A DNA stretch of 64,000 nucleotides from Elysia chlorotica (GCA_003991915.1 RQTK01000871.1:1-64000); one strand, 5' to 3'; numbered from the stretch's first letter, positions 12,801 through 25,300 are shown. Translations and numbers: made by a program. Notes: generated by a model from the sequence alone, not told the origin.

Positions 12801-15800
12801 GTAATGTTTATCATTATACCCTTTTTTTTCTCTCAAATTTTTTAATTTAGATGAATCATATTAAACCAAAAAAAGAAGAGGAAATACCATAAAACTGGAA
12901 TGATATTCCTACAAAGTTAGCAAAAGTTATTATAGAAATTCCTCTACTTTTAAGGAAGCGGCAGGAGATTCCTCAAGTAAGATGCTCCGTGAGCAGATGG
13001 AACAGGCTCAGAGGGAGCAGGCACTGAAAGAAGCAGAGTATCAGGCTCGTCTGGCAGAGATGGAGAAGCTGCTGAAAGAGAAAGAAGACAAGCAGATAGA
13101 GGTGAAAGGAAAACTAATTCATTATTTTTTATCTTTTGTTCACATAATAAAAAAAAAGTTGAAGTGTTAAAATCTTAAGGAAATATTTTTACCTTTAAAA
13201 CTTGGTGGATGACTTCATATTATCGCTGCAAGTCATTACAAAAATACTTTGCAATCAACACCAGAGAAGGACTGTGTCCTTCAGGGCCTGTATTCAGTTT
13301 GCTTTTTTTTCTGTTATCAGTTCTTCATGTAATTTATGGAGTTAAACTGACTAGTATACAATCTAAAGAACTTTATTCTCAACGTAGTTCAAAGAGAATC
13401 ACTCTGATAAGAATTAGTTATCTGAATGAGCCGAGTATTTAAAATTTGACAAATAATTATTGACTGTGCACCAAATTGATCAAAAGGTTATCAGTACAAA
13501 AAATTCCCTGCTCTGCCATTCTGACTCAGAGACTAATTTCCCTTCCTCTTATCCAAAGAGTTCCCTCTACAACTTTAATATTAACCCACAGTAAAGTCAC
13601 TCTACCACATTCATACCCTTGCTTCTGGTTTTAACATTTTTGTATTACTGGTTTTTCACACAAAAACCAACAGGTTCAGAAGCAACTAGAGAGAGAACGA
13701 CAAGAGAAAGAGTGTCAGGCAAGAGAGGTAGAGGAGCTCAAGCAGAAGGAGCAGGCTATTCTTCAGGAGATGCAAGACAAACAGGTACATTTGGCAATGG
13801 TAGCATTAAATATTTGATGAAGGTTGGAGTGAACCCAAACTAGATGATTATTTCATTTTATCATGTTTTCTAAGATTTCCAAACTCTAAGAAAAATGTAA
13901 TACATACGCCGAAAATAATGTCCTGTTTGTGGACATTGTTTAAATATGAAAACATTTGTAAATATTATTAATATCTATTCAGAGAAGTAACTGACTACTC
14001 ACCAGCAATTGTAGAACCTAGGGTATTTAGATCGTTTCTATGCTGACTTGCTACAGATCATTTTAATGCTATCACCCTAGCTGTTGTTATCTAAGTTATG
14101 AGGGGAATGTGGTAGAGTTGGGCTTAGAGCGTCAGTTTTTTAAGGAGGTCTGGGTTTGAGCCTGGCCCGATTGGTCATGTGTTTTTCTACTGGTGGGCCG
14201 GTGTCAGTATAATGTGTCTGGTTAAGTCCTGGGTACCACGCTATTAGATCCTGTCCATGATGTAGTTTAGTTGCGGATATCATATGTTAGAAACCAACCT
14301 CTACCTTTATGATTTTTTTTCTCATTACAATTCTTTTATGACTGAAATTCTCTATTGAAAAAATCTCCAATCATAAAATTTGTGTTTGTTCATTTATTTA
14401 TTTTTGTAAAAGTAGAATGGCCTAAAATTTAAGTGTTGTTTTAGAGTCCCGCTTAGTTATGCAGATTCTTCCAAAAATTTGTGGCAGTCAGCTAAGGCAT
14501 GTGATATATCTCATGGACATGGGCTTTTTTTTCATAAAGATTTTAAACAATCTAAGTTACTTGCATTTAGCCGTTTGAGAAAATAATGTGATTATGACTT
14601 TGCCAATCTTTTTTTTAATATTCCTTTTTGCGTCTTTAACATCAGGTGGAGCTTGAGAAAGAAAAAGAACTCCTTAAGCAAAAGATGCAAGAGGAGCTTG
14701 AAACAAACCTGAAAGACAGAGAGCAAGCACTTAAATCCCAGTTATCTGCTCAACGTGAGGCCTTGTTAAATGAGAAAAAACAGGTACATTTTTGTTACCT
14801 TGAATTTTTTTTTAAAGTTATTTGATCAGAAAATTTGTAATTTCTCAGCATTTTGTCATCCTCTGTATATCAAATGAAATGAAAATTGTACATCAAATGT
14901 TTCTTTGCAGTCTAAGAGTCTCATAGATTTTGGCTAAAGTATAGGACAAATTTTCTTTCCTATCTGTGATATAGCTTAGTCGCTAACGACCAATGATATA
15001 AACCAACCTTTACCTTTACCAATTCTTTTGTTCAGGGGTTGTTTCATGTTTTTCAGATTTTGTTTTCCCTTCTCATAGTGTTATCATGAAAGCACTTTCA
15101 ATTGTTAGAGAGAATACATTTTGTAGTTGACAATTTATTGCTTTTTCTATTTGCTCTTTTAAAATTATAGTGCCAAGTACGTTTAAAGCATTGCATCAAA
15201 TGAAGATTCCATGGATATCTTGTACTTGTTAGTTTTGCAACACTTTTATTTTTCTCAAAGTACACAATTGTGAATAAAGGTAGAGCAAAATGTTTATAAG
15301 TTATTATTGACAGCAGCTTTTTTCTCTCCATGTAACAATATATATAATGCTTTTTTTGTACATGCATATGTATGTGATGCTAGGTTGAGGAAAATCTACA
15401 AAAAGAAATGGAAAAGGCCTTGGAAGAGAAAAACAAAGAGTTGGAGAAGGAGCTTCAGGAACAGAAAAAGAAATTGGAGCAGGTAAGGGTGTACATTACA
15501 TTTTTTTTTTTTCCTTTTATTTCACAGCACATGGAAAGCATTTTTTTTGTATGATAACATTTTAAAACTTAGGTGTTTTTTAAATATTTCATGACTTGTT
15601 TTACACACTCTAGTCTTTCGTAATAATGAGACAGTTGATTTAAATATTTATACTTTCTCAGTCCAATTAAATATAAAATTGGTCACTTATAAATGAGATT
15701 GAATAAAAAAAATGAGAAACAAGCAAAAAAATGTAATTTCTGTTTACTAAACTGTCATGACTTGAAATAAAAACCTCAGATGTCCTGAAATGTTTTTTAC

Positions 15801-18800
15801 TGGCTGTTTAAAAAAAAAAAATTCTGATTATTTGAACCTCAGGCATGAATTACCACTGTATTTATAACACTGAAATCTTCCTATTTAAGATTAAAACCCT
15901 CCCTTTTTCAGTCTTTATTTCCTCCCTATTCATAATGTATCATATTTCAGCTTAAATACAGATCGCATTTCTCAACCCTGTTTATATATAAAAGTCACAA
16001 GATGCCTGAAAGCTCATTCAGCTAGTGCTCTCTGTTGGAGCTGGTACCTTAGTGTATAGGATTCTTCTGGAAACCTGGGAATGTAAAATAAAGTTGATCT
16101 CATGCTCTTTGACAGAGAGGTAGGGAATGTTAAACTCACCAAATTTATTTTATTTTTAGTTTTAAAAAAAAAAACATCACTGAAAGTATTAGTTGAAGTT
16201 AAAATATAAATAATCTTTTATGCGCTTGATGTATCAGGTTATAGAGAAGAAGGAATTGGAGCAGAAAGTTCTCGAGAGCCAACTGAATGAGACAAAAGAG
16301 GAAAGCGCTACAGCCAAAATGCAGGCATTGAAAGCAAGAGATGATGTTCTCTCAAACTTTGTTGACCTCATGGAAATGGAACTACAGTGCACAATTTGCA
16401 ATGAGCTTTTTATCAAGGTCAGTTCATATAACCTGGTTTAATACAAAATGTACAGGACACAACCGCCTGAATCACCACCTCTACACAAAGCTCCACATTG
16501 GAACATCAGACCAGTGCACATGCCAAACTGGAGGTCAAACAGTCATCCATGTCCTACAACACTGCCCCATGTATGAAAACATAAGAAACCTGATGTGGCC
16601 ACAGGACACACCAATGGCACAGAAGCTGTATGGAAGCCTGGAGGATCTACGGCGCACAGCAACATTCATGTCAGAGACTGGGCTGTCCATTTGAGTGAAC
16701 GCAAAGAAGAAGAAGATACAAAATGTAGGATTCGGTTTTGTGCAACCAGACCAGAAAATTAAGATTTATTATGATTTTATATTTTTACAAGGTCTGTCTA
16801 ATCTGAGCAGGTTTGAAATTTACAATACCAGCATATTGGTGATTGAAACAGACATTTTTTAAGGATTGCTTAGTGGTGGGTGTACCTAGTCTTCTTTTGG
16901 CAAGGCAAGTGTGTGCCGTATAGATGATTCTTCTCCAAATCATTTGTAACTGTTGGTCACAAGCTAGGTTATGGTTGCGATAACCATTTTCTCTCTCATA
17001 AATCCAGCAAAGAGAAAAATTGTTCCCTTTTGTTTATCCAATGGACCTATGAAATGTTTGTAAAACTTAATCAACTGTTATAATTTCTCCTTAATATGTC
17101 ATAGATATTCACACTTTACCTAAGAGGACAATACTTTGGAGCTTGTAAAATCACTTCACAGGAGCTTCTATTTTTGTAGCCATTGTTTCTAGTAGTTCTA
17201 CCTTCTCATCCAGTCAGTACTAGGCTGGTATATGCTATTGAGAGCATCCAATAAAATGGTAGATGATTAATACAGCACTTGAATGATTTTATATAATACA
17301 TAGGATTCCTAAATAACCATAGAAAGTTCCTTACTTTTACTGTACAAAAATGTGTGTCATGACATCATTCTCTGGTAACACACAAAAAATATATTTATGA
17401 TCTTTATGGTAAACTCCACCCTATAACTTAGATTGGTTTAAAAGGACATTTCACAGTTATCATGATGATACATTGGAGGTTAAGGAAGGAGGGATGCTTA
17501 GAAGATAGAAGAAAAATTTAGGTAATGAAAATAATCATGCTCAACATTATACATATTTTATCATCATCTTTCCAGGCTACCTCCTTGAACTGTGCACATG
17601 TGTTTTGCAAACTGTGTATCAATCAGTGGATGAAGGTGAAGAAAGAGTGTCCCAACTGCCGCACACCAATAAAATCACAAATACAAGCTCTGGCTCTGGA
17701 CAGTTATATTGATCGCATGGTTGAACAGCTCAATGATGAGCTCAAGCAGCGCAGGAAAGAACTTCTGGAGCTAAGAAAAGGTAATTTAGGGGGAGTGGGG
17801 GGGGGGGGGGGGGGGGGGGGTATGGATATATTCTCGTACTGTTGAATTAGCCAGATAAATACCTTTTTTGTTTTCCAACGTATATCTCTGATCGCCTGAA
17901 ATATTAGAGCAGAATGTGCACTAAGTCCAAGGCTAAAACAGCACCCTCAAGTTCTTGATCTGATGTTAAGAACAGAAGACTAATAACTAAGGTGAATCAG
18001 GCACAAGTCGGAATTTGGACTTAAGTATGTGAAAAAGCATCGAAGGCACATGAAGAGGTTGAAGTTATGTAAACTCTAGCATTTCTAGAACCATAGATAC
18101 AGTCAAACCTGTCTAAGACGACCACTGAAGATCCTGGGTCAAAGTGGTCGTCTTGGACAGGTCAAAACTTTCCCTTCTGAGTTCCCAACCACAAAAATAT
18201 GTGGTTGGTCGCAGGCTTAGGACTGTCATACGGCCCATTAAAAAAAAGAGGAAGAAGAAGAAAAAGAAGTAGAAGAAGAAGAAGAGTGGAAGTTTGATGA
18301 CCATAAAAGGAAACAATGACCATTTATGGAACCTCCACTCATGGTCTTTTGAAGTTACAATCCGCCGTTCACGGAGGCCTTCTTGTCTGACACCTGTCTA
18401 GACACGCAATCTCTCCAACATCGACGCACTGGCTCGTGGTGGTCAGTGAAGCATCTCAAACAAACATACCGAATGTTAAGTCATCTTTTGTTTGCCGCAC
18501 CTTTCATGGTCAAGACTGGTAAATATTGTTATGGGGTGGTCGCTTTAACAGGTTAAAGTCCATTTTGGTAGAGAAAATAGATGGTCGTGGTCGCGTTGGA
18601 GAGGTGATCGTTTTATGGGGTGTATTTATATAGTAAAAAACCAAGGGGGTGGTGGATAGCTGGTCGCTTGACCAGGTGGTCGTCTTAGACAGGTGGTCGC
18701 TTGAGCAGGTTTGACTGTATTTATTTTTATTAGTAATTGATAAAGATCATTATAGAGTAGATTTTCTATGTTAAGAAGGCTCTAGCTCAGTACTCATATC

Positions 18801-21020
18801 GGCGATTTGTGCCTGATTCACCCTGGTTGCCTTAGAAATGATTATCTTTTTTAACTCATGCAAATCTATTTGTTTAAATTAAATTTTACATCCAGTAAAA
18901 ATAGTAATAGTCCTTTTCAAGCCCAGGTTAATTCAGAGTCGCTAATGTAGACTTTAAAGGTATAGAATCCTAAAATTGTAAACAGTCTGTGATAATAAAT
19001 CAATCAAAATACACTTTGAGCGTTTTTGAGCCAATGGCTTTTATGTAGCTGGCTCACTCTTTGAAACTAGGATTGTTCAAGATTGTGATACTGACTGTTA
19101 GTTAAAACCCCCAAAACTTAACAAATTGCAATTTCTAAAAATACAGGCCTTGATTTTTTCCATTTTTTCCCCTTACACTTCATCTCTCCCTTTCTGTCCC
19201 AGTGGAGCAAAACAAGTTTGATGGTATTCAAGCTGGTCCTTCCACAAGTGTATCAGTAACCAGCACAGTTGCAGGCTCCAGTGGTAGAGCAGCAGTAATT
19301 GTAACACAAGTACGATCAGCCGCCACCACCAGCGCGACTAGCACCACTAGTAGCAACAGCATCAGCTCTACAGTGAGGACTAGCAGCAGGATTTCACAAC
19401 GCCGTGCAAGGACCAGAGGAGGTCGAGCTAACCCAACACCAGCAACCAGAGTGGTAGCACCAGCCACAAGTCAGTTGCAATTATTTTTTTAGCTGTTTTA
19501 AGCTTTTCAGGCATAGTTTTTAATAATATAGGTTTGAACTAGAGCCATCTGAACAGAAAAATCTTTTTTATATTATCTCTGGTTATAGATATGATAGATG
19601 TGTGCTTTTTTCAACATCTAAGGGTGTTTTCGATGCTTTTCAAGTTATTCCAACTTGTTCCTGATTTATCCCGTTTGCCTCACAATTTTTAAGGCCTATT
19701 AAACTATCAGTTGTTTTGGACCAACCAGGATAAGCACAGGCTCTGAAGCCTTGGAAAGAAAAAAACAACTTTCATGCTTCAAATGATGGCGGTCATTTAA
19801 GGAAGAAATGCTTTTTCTTTGTAAATAATATGGGAAATTTTCTTTTTTTTTAGTAATTTTTTTTTATGTTTTTTTTTTCTCTAGCAACAGTAACTGCGGG
19901 AGCCCCTGGTGCTCCGATAGTTATTCCATCAAATCCCTCTACCTCGTCATCTTTACCAACGGTAGCCAGTCTATTGTCTTCCGTGAGATTACCCACACCC
20001 ATCTCAGCAACAGAAACATTATCATCTACAGCATCATCATCTACTGTAACATCATCAACAGCAGCGGTACCAGTGGTCACCGTAGATCTGACTGGAGCAG
20101 CTTCTTCCACTGTGCCGGTGGGTGGCGCCCCTGCAGCAGGACCGGCTAGTGCTGCTAACCCAGGCACATCTACTGTGCCGGCTGTGGCCGCGGTCGTGGA
20201 AGTTCTGACAAACGCCAGTGTGATCGAACTCAGCAGTGATAGAGAGCAGCAGGAGGAGGAGGAAGAAGAGGAAGAGGAGGAGAACTCTGATCTTACCGAC
20301 AGTGATGATTCTATCAGATACGGAGGAAGATACGGTCGCAGAGGAATATTCGGATACAGGGGGAGATACCACTCGGACGAAGAGGAGGAAGATGAGGAAG
20401 AGGATGAATCTGTTGAGGGTGACCCATCTGCGTACTATGGTGGCTATGGAAGATGCTACAACTGTGGTGAGAAAAACTCTTCTGAATGACTAATTTTATA
20501 TTTTTTATTATTTGTGTTTTTCTTTCTATCTCTTTGTGGAGAATTTCTGCTAATCAGTGGCTGTCAAAATTAAGATGAGAAACTTCAAAAAAGTCTTTGG
20601 TACTTAGTCTGAAGCCTGGTAGATTCTTCCTTTACTCCAAAGAGCACTGTCAGTGATTGTATTACACCCTCTCTCAATCTTGGTTGTTGGGGTCTCTCAA
20701 TCTTGATGGTGGATTTGTTGTTTTTTTCCAGTCGCAAGGCTATATTATATTCATGAGCTGAACTGGCGCAAGTGGTAGAGCTTGATCTCCTAATTGGGAG
20801 GTCTACGGTTCGAAACTCATGCTCGGCACAATTTAATGTCTGCTATTGTCCCCTAATTGTTTATGTTGTGTCTGTATAATGTGAGCGGCTGAGACAGGAA
20901 TCTTGTAACCTTACCTTGTCTCTCTGTGGCAGCACATAAAATTGTCAGACGTTAGTCTTGGGACCTGTCCACAATAAAGCCTTACTACTGAAGTTGGACA
21001 TTTAGAAATCAACTGAACAC

Positions 21021-21086
<66 letters not shown>

Positions 21087-21643
21087 GTGTGCGCATATTT
21101 TAACAAAATTTTATCTTTTTTTGCTGTAGCTTTATTATTTTCAAGATGAACATAAGTTCTTTTCCCACTTTTGCACTCTTCATAATCATATTATGCAAAG
21201 AGAGTTCAGCATTATCTGAACAGCTTCATCTATGAACCTTGAAAGTGTGGACCCTTGTGGTCAGCATTCAGTTGTTTTTTTGTTTTTTGTTTTCAGGAAT
21301 ATTTTTGTTCTAGCCTATGTCCATATTTAATTAGGTTTGCTATCTTTGTTGAAGTCTTACATTTTGCATATTATCAAAATCATTTAAATAGTTTTGATGT
21401 CTGCTCAGACTTTACAAGTGGTGCCATGAAACGCAATGCTAGACCAAGCTAAGTAATCTTCCATTCTGTCCACTTATTTTTTTTATTGTCGTTTTTCATT
21501 GCATATGAACTTCTTTTTTGCATATAATTGTCATTAGTATCAAACTAAAGAATACAGTGAGATGCTTCCCTTTTATTACAAATGATTTTTATACATTTTT
21601 TTCAGGCATGAGAGGTCACTGGGCAAACGGATGCCCCAACTGA
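9861..21643 (+). CDS. RNF8: RNF8-type FHA-RING E3 ubiquitin ligase with extended tail and CCHC zinc knuckle
   Basis: Thirteen coding exons join in phase: 9861-9941, 11027-11143, 11616-11762, 12446-12577, 12955-13101, 13674-13784, 14646-14783, 15384-15482, 16238-16417, 17576-17780, 19203-19469, 19885-20466, 21606-21643 (747 codons). Residues 1-90 form an FHA domain: GRS at 31-33, SNMISRCH at 42-49, NGIYVNG at 69-75. Residues about 160-370 are coiled coil. The RING is C3HC4: Cys375, 378, 390, His392, Cys395, 398, 409, 412. RNF8 reads phospho-threonine at DNA breaks and builds ubiquitin chains on chromatin; that role is inferred from the family. Vertebrate RNF8 ends soon after the RING. Here about 330 more residues follow: Ser/Thr/Ala-rich, VTVDLT (606-611), VIELSSD (654-660), a Glu run, then CYNC...H...C (Cys732, 735, His740, Cys745). 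The start is the first ATG after the acceptor at 9851. AATAAA lies at 21816. Confidence 0.88.
10143..10800 (+). pseudogene. piggyBac-like transposase N-terminal remnant in RNF8 intron 1
   Basis: The open frame 10143-10556 contains a likely start at 10299 (MAEDTPNNRG) and an acidic, low-complexity stretch with WKDPQYEPRR and SDSGDND, in the style of piggyBac transposase N-termini. After the stop, other frames show FLG-x-PGI and NASPF (10727-10790), matching the start of the piggyBac DDE domain (F-x-G-x-PGI ... SP). Stops and a frame change break it and the catalytic region is missing. It lies wholly in an intron. The assignment rests on short motifs. Confidence 0.45.
14100..14312 (+). mobile_element. 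tRNA-derived SINE, near full length, RNF8 intron 6
   Basis: GGTAGAGTTGGGCTTAGAGC (A-box region) and GGTCTGGGTTTGAGCCTGG (B-box region) are followed by GGTGTCAGTATAATGTGTCT, then GATCCTGTCCATGATGTAG and a tail ending AACCAACCTCTACCTTTA. The same body and tail occur at 14890-15032 and 63588-63715. Confidence 0.65.
14890..15032 (+). mobile_element. SINE 3' fragment, RNF8 intron 7
   Basis: The segment holds TCTGTGATATAGCTTAGTCG and the tail AACCAACCTTTACCTTTACC, shared with the SINEs at 14100 and 63588. The tRNA-like head is missing. Confidence 0.6.
16441..16727 (+). mobile_element. 5'-truncated LINE insertion with 12-bp target-site duplication
   Basis: ATACAAAATGTA occurs at 16441-16452 and again at 16716-16727. 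Between them lies the C-terminal end of a non-LTR retrotransposon ORF2, ending at a TGA near 16694. It has the usual C-x-C...H-x-LQHCP zinc-like motif and the ending GSLEDLRRTATFMSETGLSI. An AAG-rich tail precedes the second repeat. The insertion begins 24 bases after the RNF8 exon 9 splice donor. The frame is still open, suggesting a fairly recent insertion. Confidence 0.85.
17789..17820. repeat. Poly-G tract beside the RNF8 exon 10 donor
   Basis: A run of G starting 9 bases into the intron, with one AGT interruption. It follows the RING-encoding exon, whose donor is at 17781. Confidence 0.95.
18097..18720. mobile_element. MITE-like element with terminal inverted repeats and TA flanks
   Basis: The left end reads TA-CAGTCAAACCTG and the right end CAGGTTTGACTG-TA, exact inverted repeats flanked by TA. 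Subterminal copies of TGGTCGTCTTAGACAGGT and related GGTCGCTTGA-CAGGTGG motifs repeat at both ends. No transposase frame exists in the 624 bases. TA flanks fit a Tc1/mariner-type mechanism, but the superfamily cannot be fixed from the ends alone. It sits in RNF8 intron 10. Confidence 0.8.
20236..20285. repeat. GAG/GAA run coding for poly-Glu in RNF8 exon 12
   Basis: The purine-rich stretch encodes ten or so consecutive glutamates directly after the VIELSSD motif of the RNF8-type protein. A second acidic cluster lies at 20378-20410. Confidence 0.8.
20755..20995 (+). mobile_element. tRNA-derived SINE, best copy in the window
   Basis: TGGCGCAAGTGGTAGAGC (A box) and GGTTCGAAACTC (B box) are spaced as in a tRNA. 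The body has GTGTCTGTATAATGTGAGCG, CTGAGACAGG, TGTGGCAGCACATAAAATTG and TTGGGACCTGTCCACAATAA. It lies in RNF8 intron 12. It is not a functional tRNA gene: no acceptor stem closes around it. Confidence 0.75.
21023..21082. repeat. (CT)n microsatellite
   Basis: Thirty CT units directly downstream of the SINE in RNF8 intron 12. Confidence 0.95.
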
Positions 21644-22341
21644 GTATGTATATTTTTTTCTTTTCTTTTTAGAGTTTCATCTATAAATCAGAACATCATG
21701 ATACTAGAATATTTGACACAAATATGAATAATATGAATTATGATGCATGTGCAACGCAATATAAGTTTTGTTATTGTTTTAGAAGAATATGATATGACAT
21801 CACAAGTTATTGTGTAATAAACAAATATTACAATGAACAAAATGATGTGTTTGATTATTGTTTATTTACATTTTTAAAAAATTAATATTACTGTAATACT
21901 GAAAAGGTACATTAATGTACACAATGGACATTGTTCTTATCCAGTCCAATAGATTTCTAATATTCAGCTGTCTAGACATTGTACATTGTTCCTTGTTTAG
22001 AGACTTGTAGATGTCAAACAAGTTTTCAACTTCTGCTTTGCATTTGGTTATTGGGATTGCGATCCAAAATTAGATGTTACATGTCATGACATATCCGTAT
22101 CAGCACCAGTAGTTGCTAGGTCTAGCTTTTTGTTTTTTAAACTTTTAGTTTTATGAGAAAAAAAATATTGACTTAAGCAATATTTTTTTTAACTCTCTTT
22201 TGAAAGAAATAAACTTGCCTGGCAATTGAGACCTAGCAGTTGTAGCTGTTGTTTTTCAAAATGAAATCATGATCATTTATTTCCTTCTTTTCAAAGATGT
22301 ATTGAGAGACTACCTAGATGGAAAAGAAATTAATTCAGGTC
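21644..22341. other. Convergent 3' region between RNF8 and the 128-residue gene
   Basis: This holds the two 3' untranslated regions. AATAAA at 21816 fits the plus-strand transcript. TTTATT near 22276 reads AATAAA on the minus strand and fits the opposing gene. No other gene is visible. Confidence 0.6.
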
Positions 22342-25300
22342 TTAGAATGTTCCAGTGTCCCTTCTCATCATGATTTCACTTTGATAACGAGAAGTCTCAT
22401 GGTGGAAGTCTGGCCGTAGAAGCTCAGCTCTGGGTGGAATGATGATCTTTCCTTGAATTCGTGTCTGGTTTTCAACATTGTAGTGCATCTGCTCACGTTT
22501 CTCCAGGAAGAGATTTTCATCATGCTCATAGTTAGGGATGCCACCAAGTTTTGCATTCTGAAGAAGAAACATTATTTAAAAAAATTAGGAGTCATCTACT
22601 TCTTAACCTTTTTGTCTCGTCCTTATTAGCTGACAGAAAAAATATGACAGAGTATCACTGAAGTATTTATCATGTTTGAATTATACACAGTTGTGTTTTA
22701 TTCTTTAGAGGTGTAGTGATTTGTGTTCTGTGATTTATTTTAAACGGTTGTCTGGTATTTTGGTGGGTAACTTTACCTCAGTGATAATGGTTCTGTTTGG
22801 CATGTCAGTCTTCCATTCTGGCACATATAGTTTGGGCACTATTGGGTGTGCTCTGGAGTACTCAGCTATCCTGGAAGACAAAAAATGGAGCTGATTTAGA
22901 AGAATATATATTGATTTCAGAAGTTAAAATAATATATATAACTCCCAAAATATCAAGATAAAATATGTAAAGGGGAAGCCTCGCTTATAATTTTGCTCAT
23001 GGCTTACTTCCAATGTTGTCACTGATCAGATAGTTTTGGTTTACGTTGTGCAGCTGAACATATGGTTTTGGTTATATGTAGTCTGACTGTAAAGGTAACA
23101 GATCGAAACAAGTTTCTGTTTTTTTTTTTATAAATTAAGGAATGCTGATTGGCATACACTAACTTTTTGAAATAGAAATGTTATAAAAGAAAGCTTGAAA
23201 TCTAAGGGGGGAAAAGGTGGACAAATTAAGTATTAATAAAGCAGTATTTTTCATTGAGCCATTATATGTACAATAAAGGTATGACAGATCTTTGGTATTG
23301 ACCACTTATTAAAACTAAAAATGGCATTTCACTTCAGAAAATAAAAGTCTTGACGGTATGTATCAATAAGCCAGAAGAAGAAAAAAAATGATTGAGCAAA
23401 AGACTTGAATTAATGTATTGTTTCAAGTCTTTTTTTAAGTGTCCTCACAGTCTTGTCTAGTGAAACAAATGTATAACTTTCTAATTTCTACAAGGTCGCA
23501 AGTTAGAGAAGTTGAAAAAGCAAACTAGCATATTCTCTTCTCTTAACTTTCTTTCTTTCAAATCAGAAAAAATCATTTACAAAAAGACAAAAGTCACTAT
23601 TACTATATTTAAAGTCATTTAGACAAATGTAACATGTGTTACAAATTAAGTTTTAAAATTGCACTACAATTAAAAGTTTACAATTAAAAATATGAATGCT
23701 TAGAATAAAGAACATTTAGACCAGATATAAAATACATCGTGGAGACGTGTCAATTGATTTTACTCCAAAAACTACAAAGATGACATAAAATGATTCCTAA
23801 AAGATGGGGCTGAGATATCAAGTCAAACTAAGTCATACATTTTGAATGAGGAGACATAAACTTGACTTGGATGCTTCCATGCTGTACATGTACTTGCTTT
23901 AAAAATTCTAGACCTTTAATGTTGCACATAATTTTTTTAAACTTATCCAAATCCCTCTTATTGTAATACACAGTATACATGTTCTAGGCTTCTAAACTTT
24001 TTGTTTTTATTTTTCACCTGTAAGGTTGTAAATTGACATAACATGTTAAAATGGAACTTTGTGCAATTAAATCCCTAAAATAGTTGTCACAGCAGGCACT
24101 GGCAAGAATAGGAATACACACATTACTACATGTACTGATAATGACATTGGCTTTGCCTGATCTGTTTTATAAAAGTTTGCCAATAAAATTATTTCTTTAT
24201 AACAAGAAAATGGATTTATTAACATAGCATTTTTAAAATTATATCTTTGATCCTTGAAGCAAAATAATATTAATAGTCTGCAGAATTGTGGATTGCTTTC
24301 ACTATTGATATTAACAATAGCAAATAATTATTGAATGGTTGAGATAAAAAAAAAAAGAAAGAAAAAGACAGAAGTTAATTTTATTATGAAAACCTAAAAA
24401 GCAGTTTTTATTTTATGATTTGTTAAAAATAGAGCTAGATGCTAAATGCTCTGGAAGAAGTAGGAGTGGATCAGCTAACACTACTGTTGAACAAAATTTA
24501 TGACATTGGAAACGTTCCACATGATTTGAACAGGTCTGTCTTGTCTTCATAACTTTACCAAAAAAAGTAAAACAGTATGGCTCTGTGGAGGGCAAAGGGA
24601 CAACAAATGCCATCTATATGTTGATAACAATATGCGAGAGGGCAATACAGATTCAAGAAGAGGTATATTTTAGTTGACTATACAAAAGCGTTTGTAAGGT
24701 GAGATATGAAAACATGTGATTGCTTGAGAGTTAAGTCATAAACAAAAAGGATCTAATGATAATCAAAAATATGTAATGGGAGAAAACCACTGCAGTTAGA
24801 TTCAAGAATGAAAAAAGTACTAGCCGATAAAACGAGGCGCAAGACAGGGTTCTTTTCTATCACCAGATCTCTTCTCCCTATACAGTGAATACATTATGTG
24901 ATCAATTAAAAATAAACAAGGTTTACAAGTGGGAAGTCATAACATCAAGTACACTGACGACACCATCCTCATAGCAGAGAATGAAAATGATATACAGGCG
25001 TTGCTGAATACTATCATGAAAGAAAGCAAGGAGATGGGACTTAGATTAAACGAAAAGAAGACACATGCAATGGTGGAGTCCAGGCAAAATGTTATTCCCA
25101 CATGCAAATTAAAAATAGGGACTTATGGGTGGCCGGTTTGAAAAATTCAAATACTTACGAGCAATGATCAGTGCTGAATTTACGGCGGAGCCAGGACCCC
25201 GGAACCTCCACCAAGAGGGGCCTACAACCAGAAGCTATTCCTTTTTAAAACGCTTTGTAAAATAGTGAATCCTAGGACAATCATAGGGGAGTGAATAATG

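Noticed and set aside
12851..12892. Possible RNF8 exon after the acceptor-like TTTTTTAATTTAG
   Set aside because: The frame needed to join exon 4 reaches TAA after 13 codons. The exon at 12955 joins in phase and continues the coiled coil.
19850..20167. Minus-strand 105-codon open frame over RNF8 exon 12 (and similar antisense frames at 19228-19467, 20055-20372)
   Set aside because: They are shadows of the low-complexity coding sequence on the plus strand.
20755..20830. Functional tRNA gene
   Set aside because: A and B boxes are present but no acceptor stem closes around them, and a shared SINE body follows; the same applies to 4575-4735, 14100, 51822-51958 and 59630.
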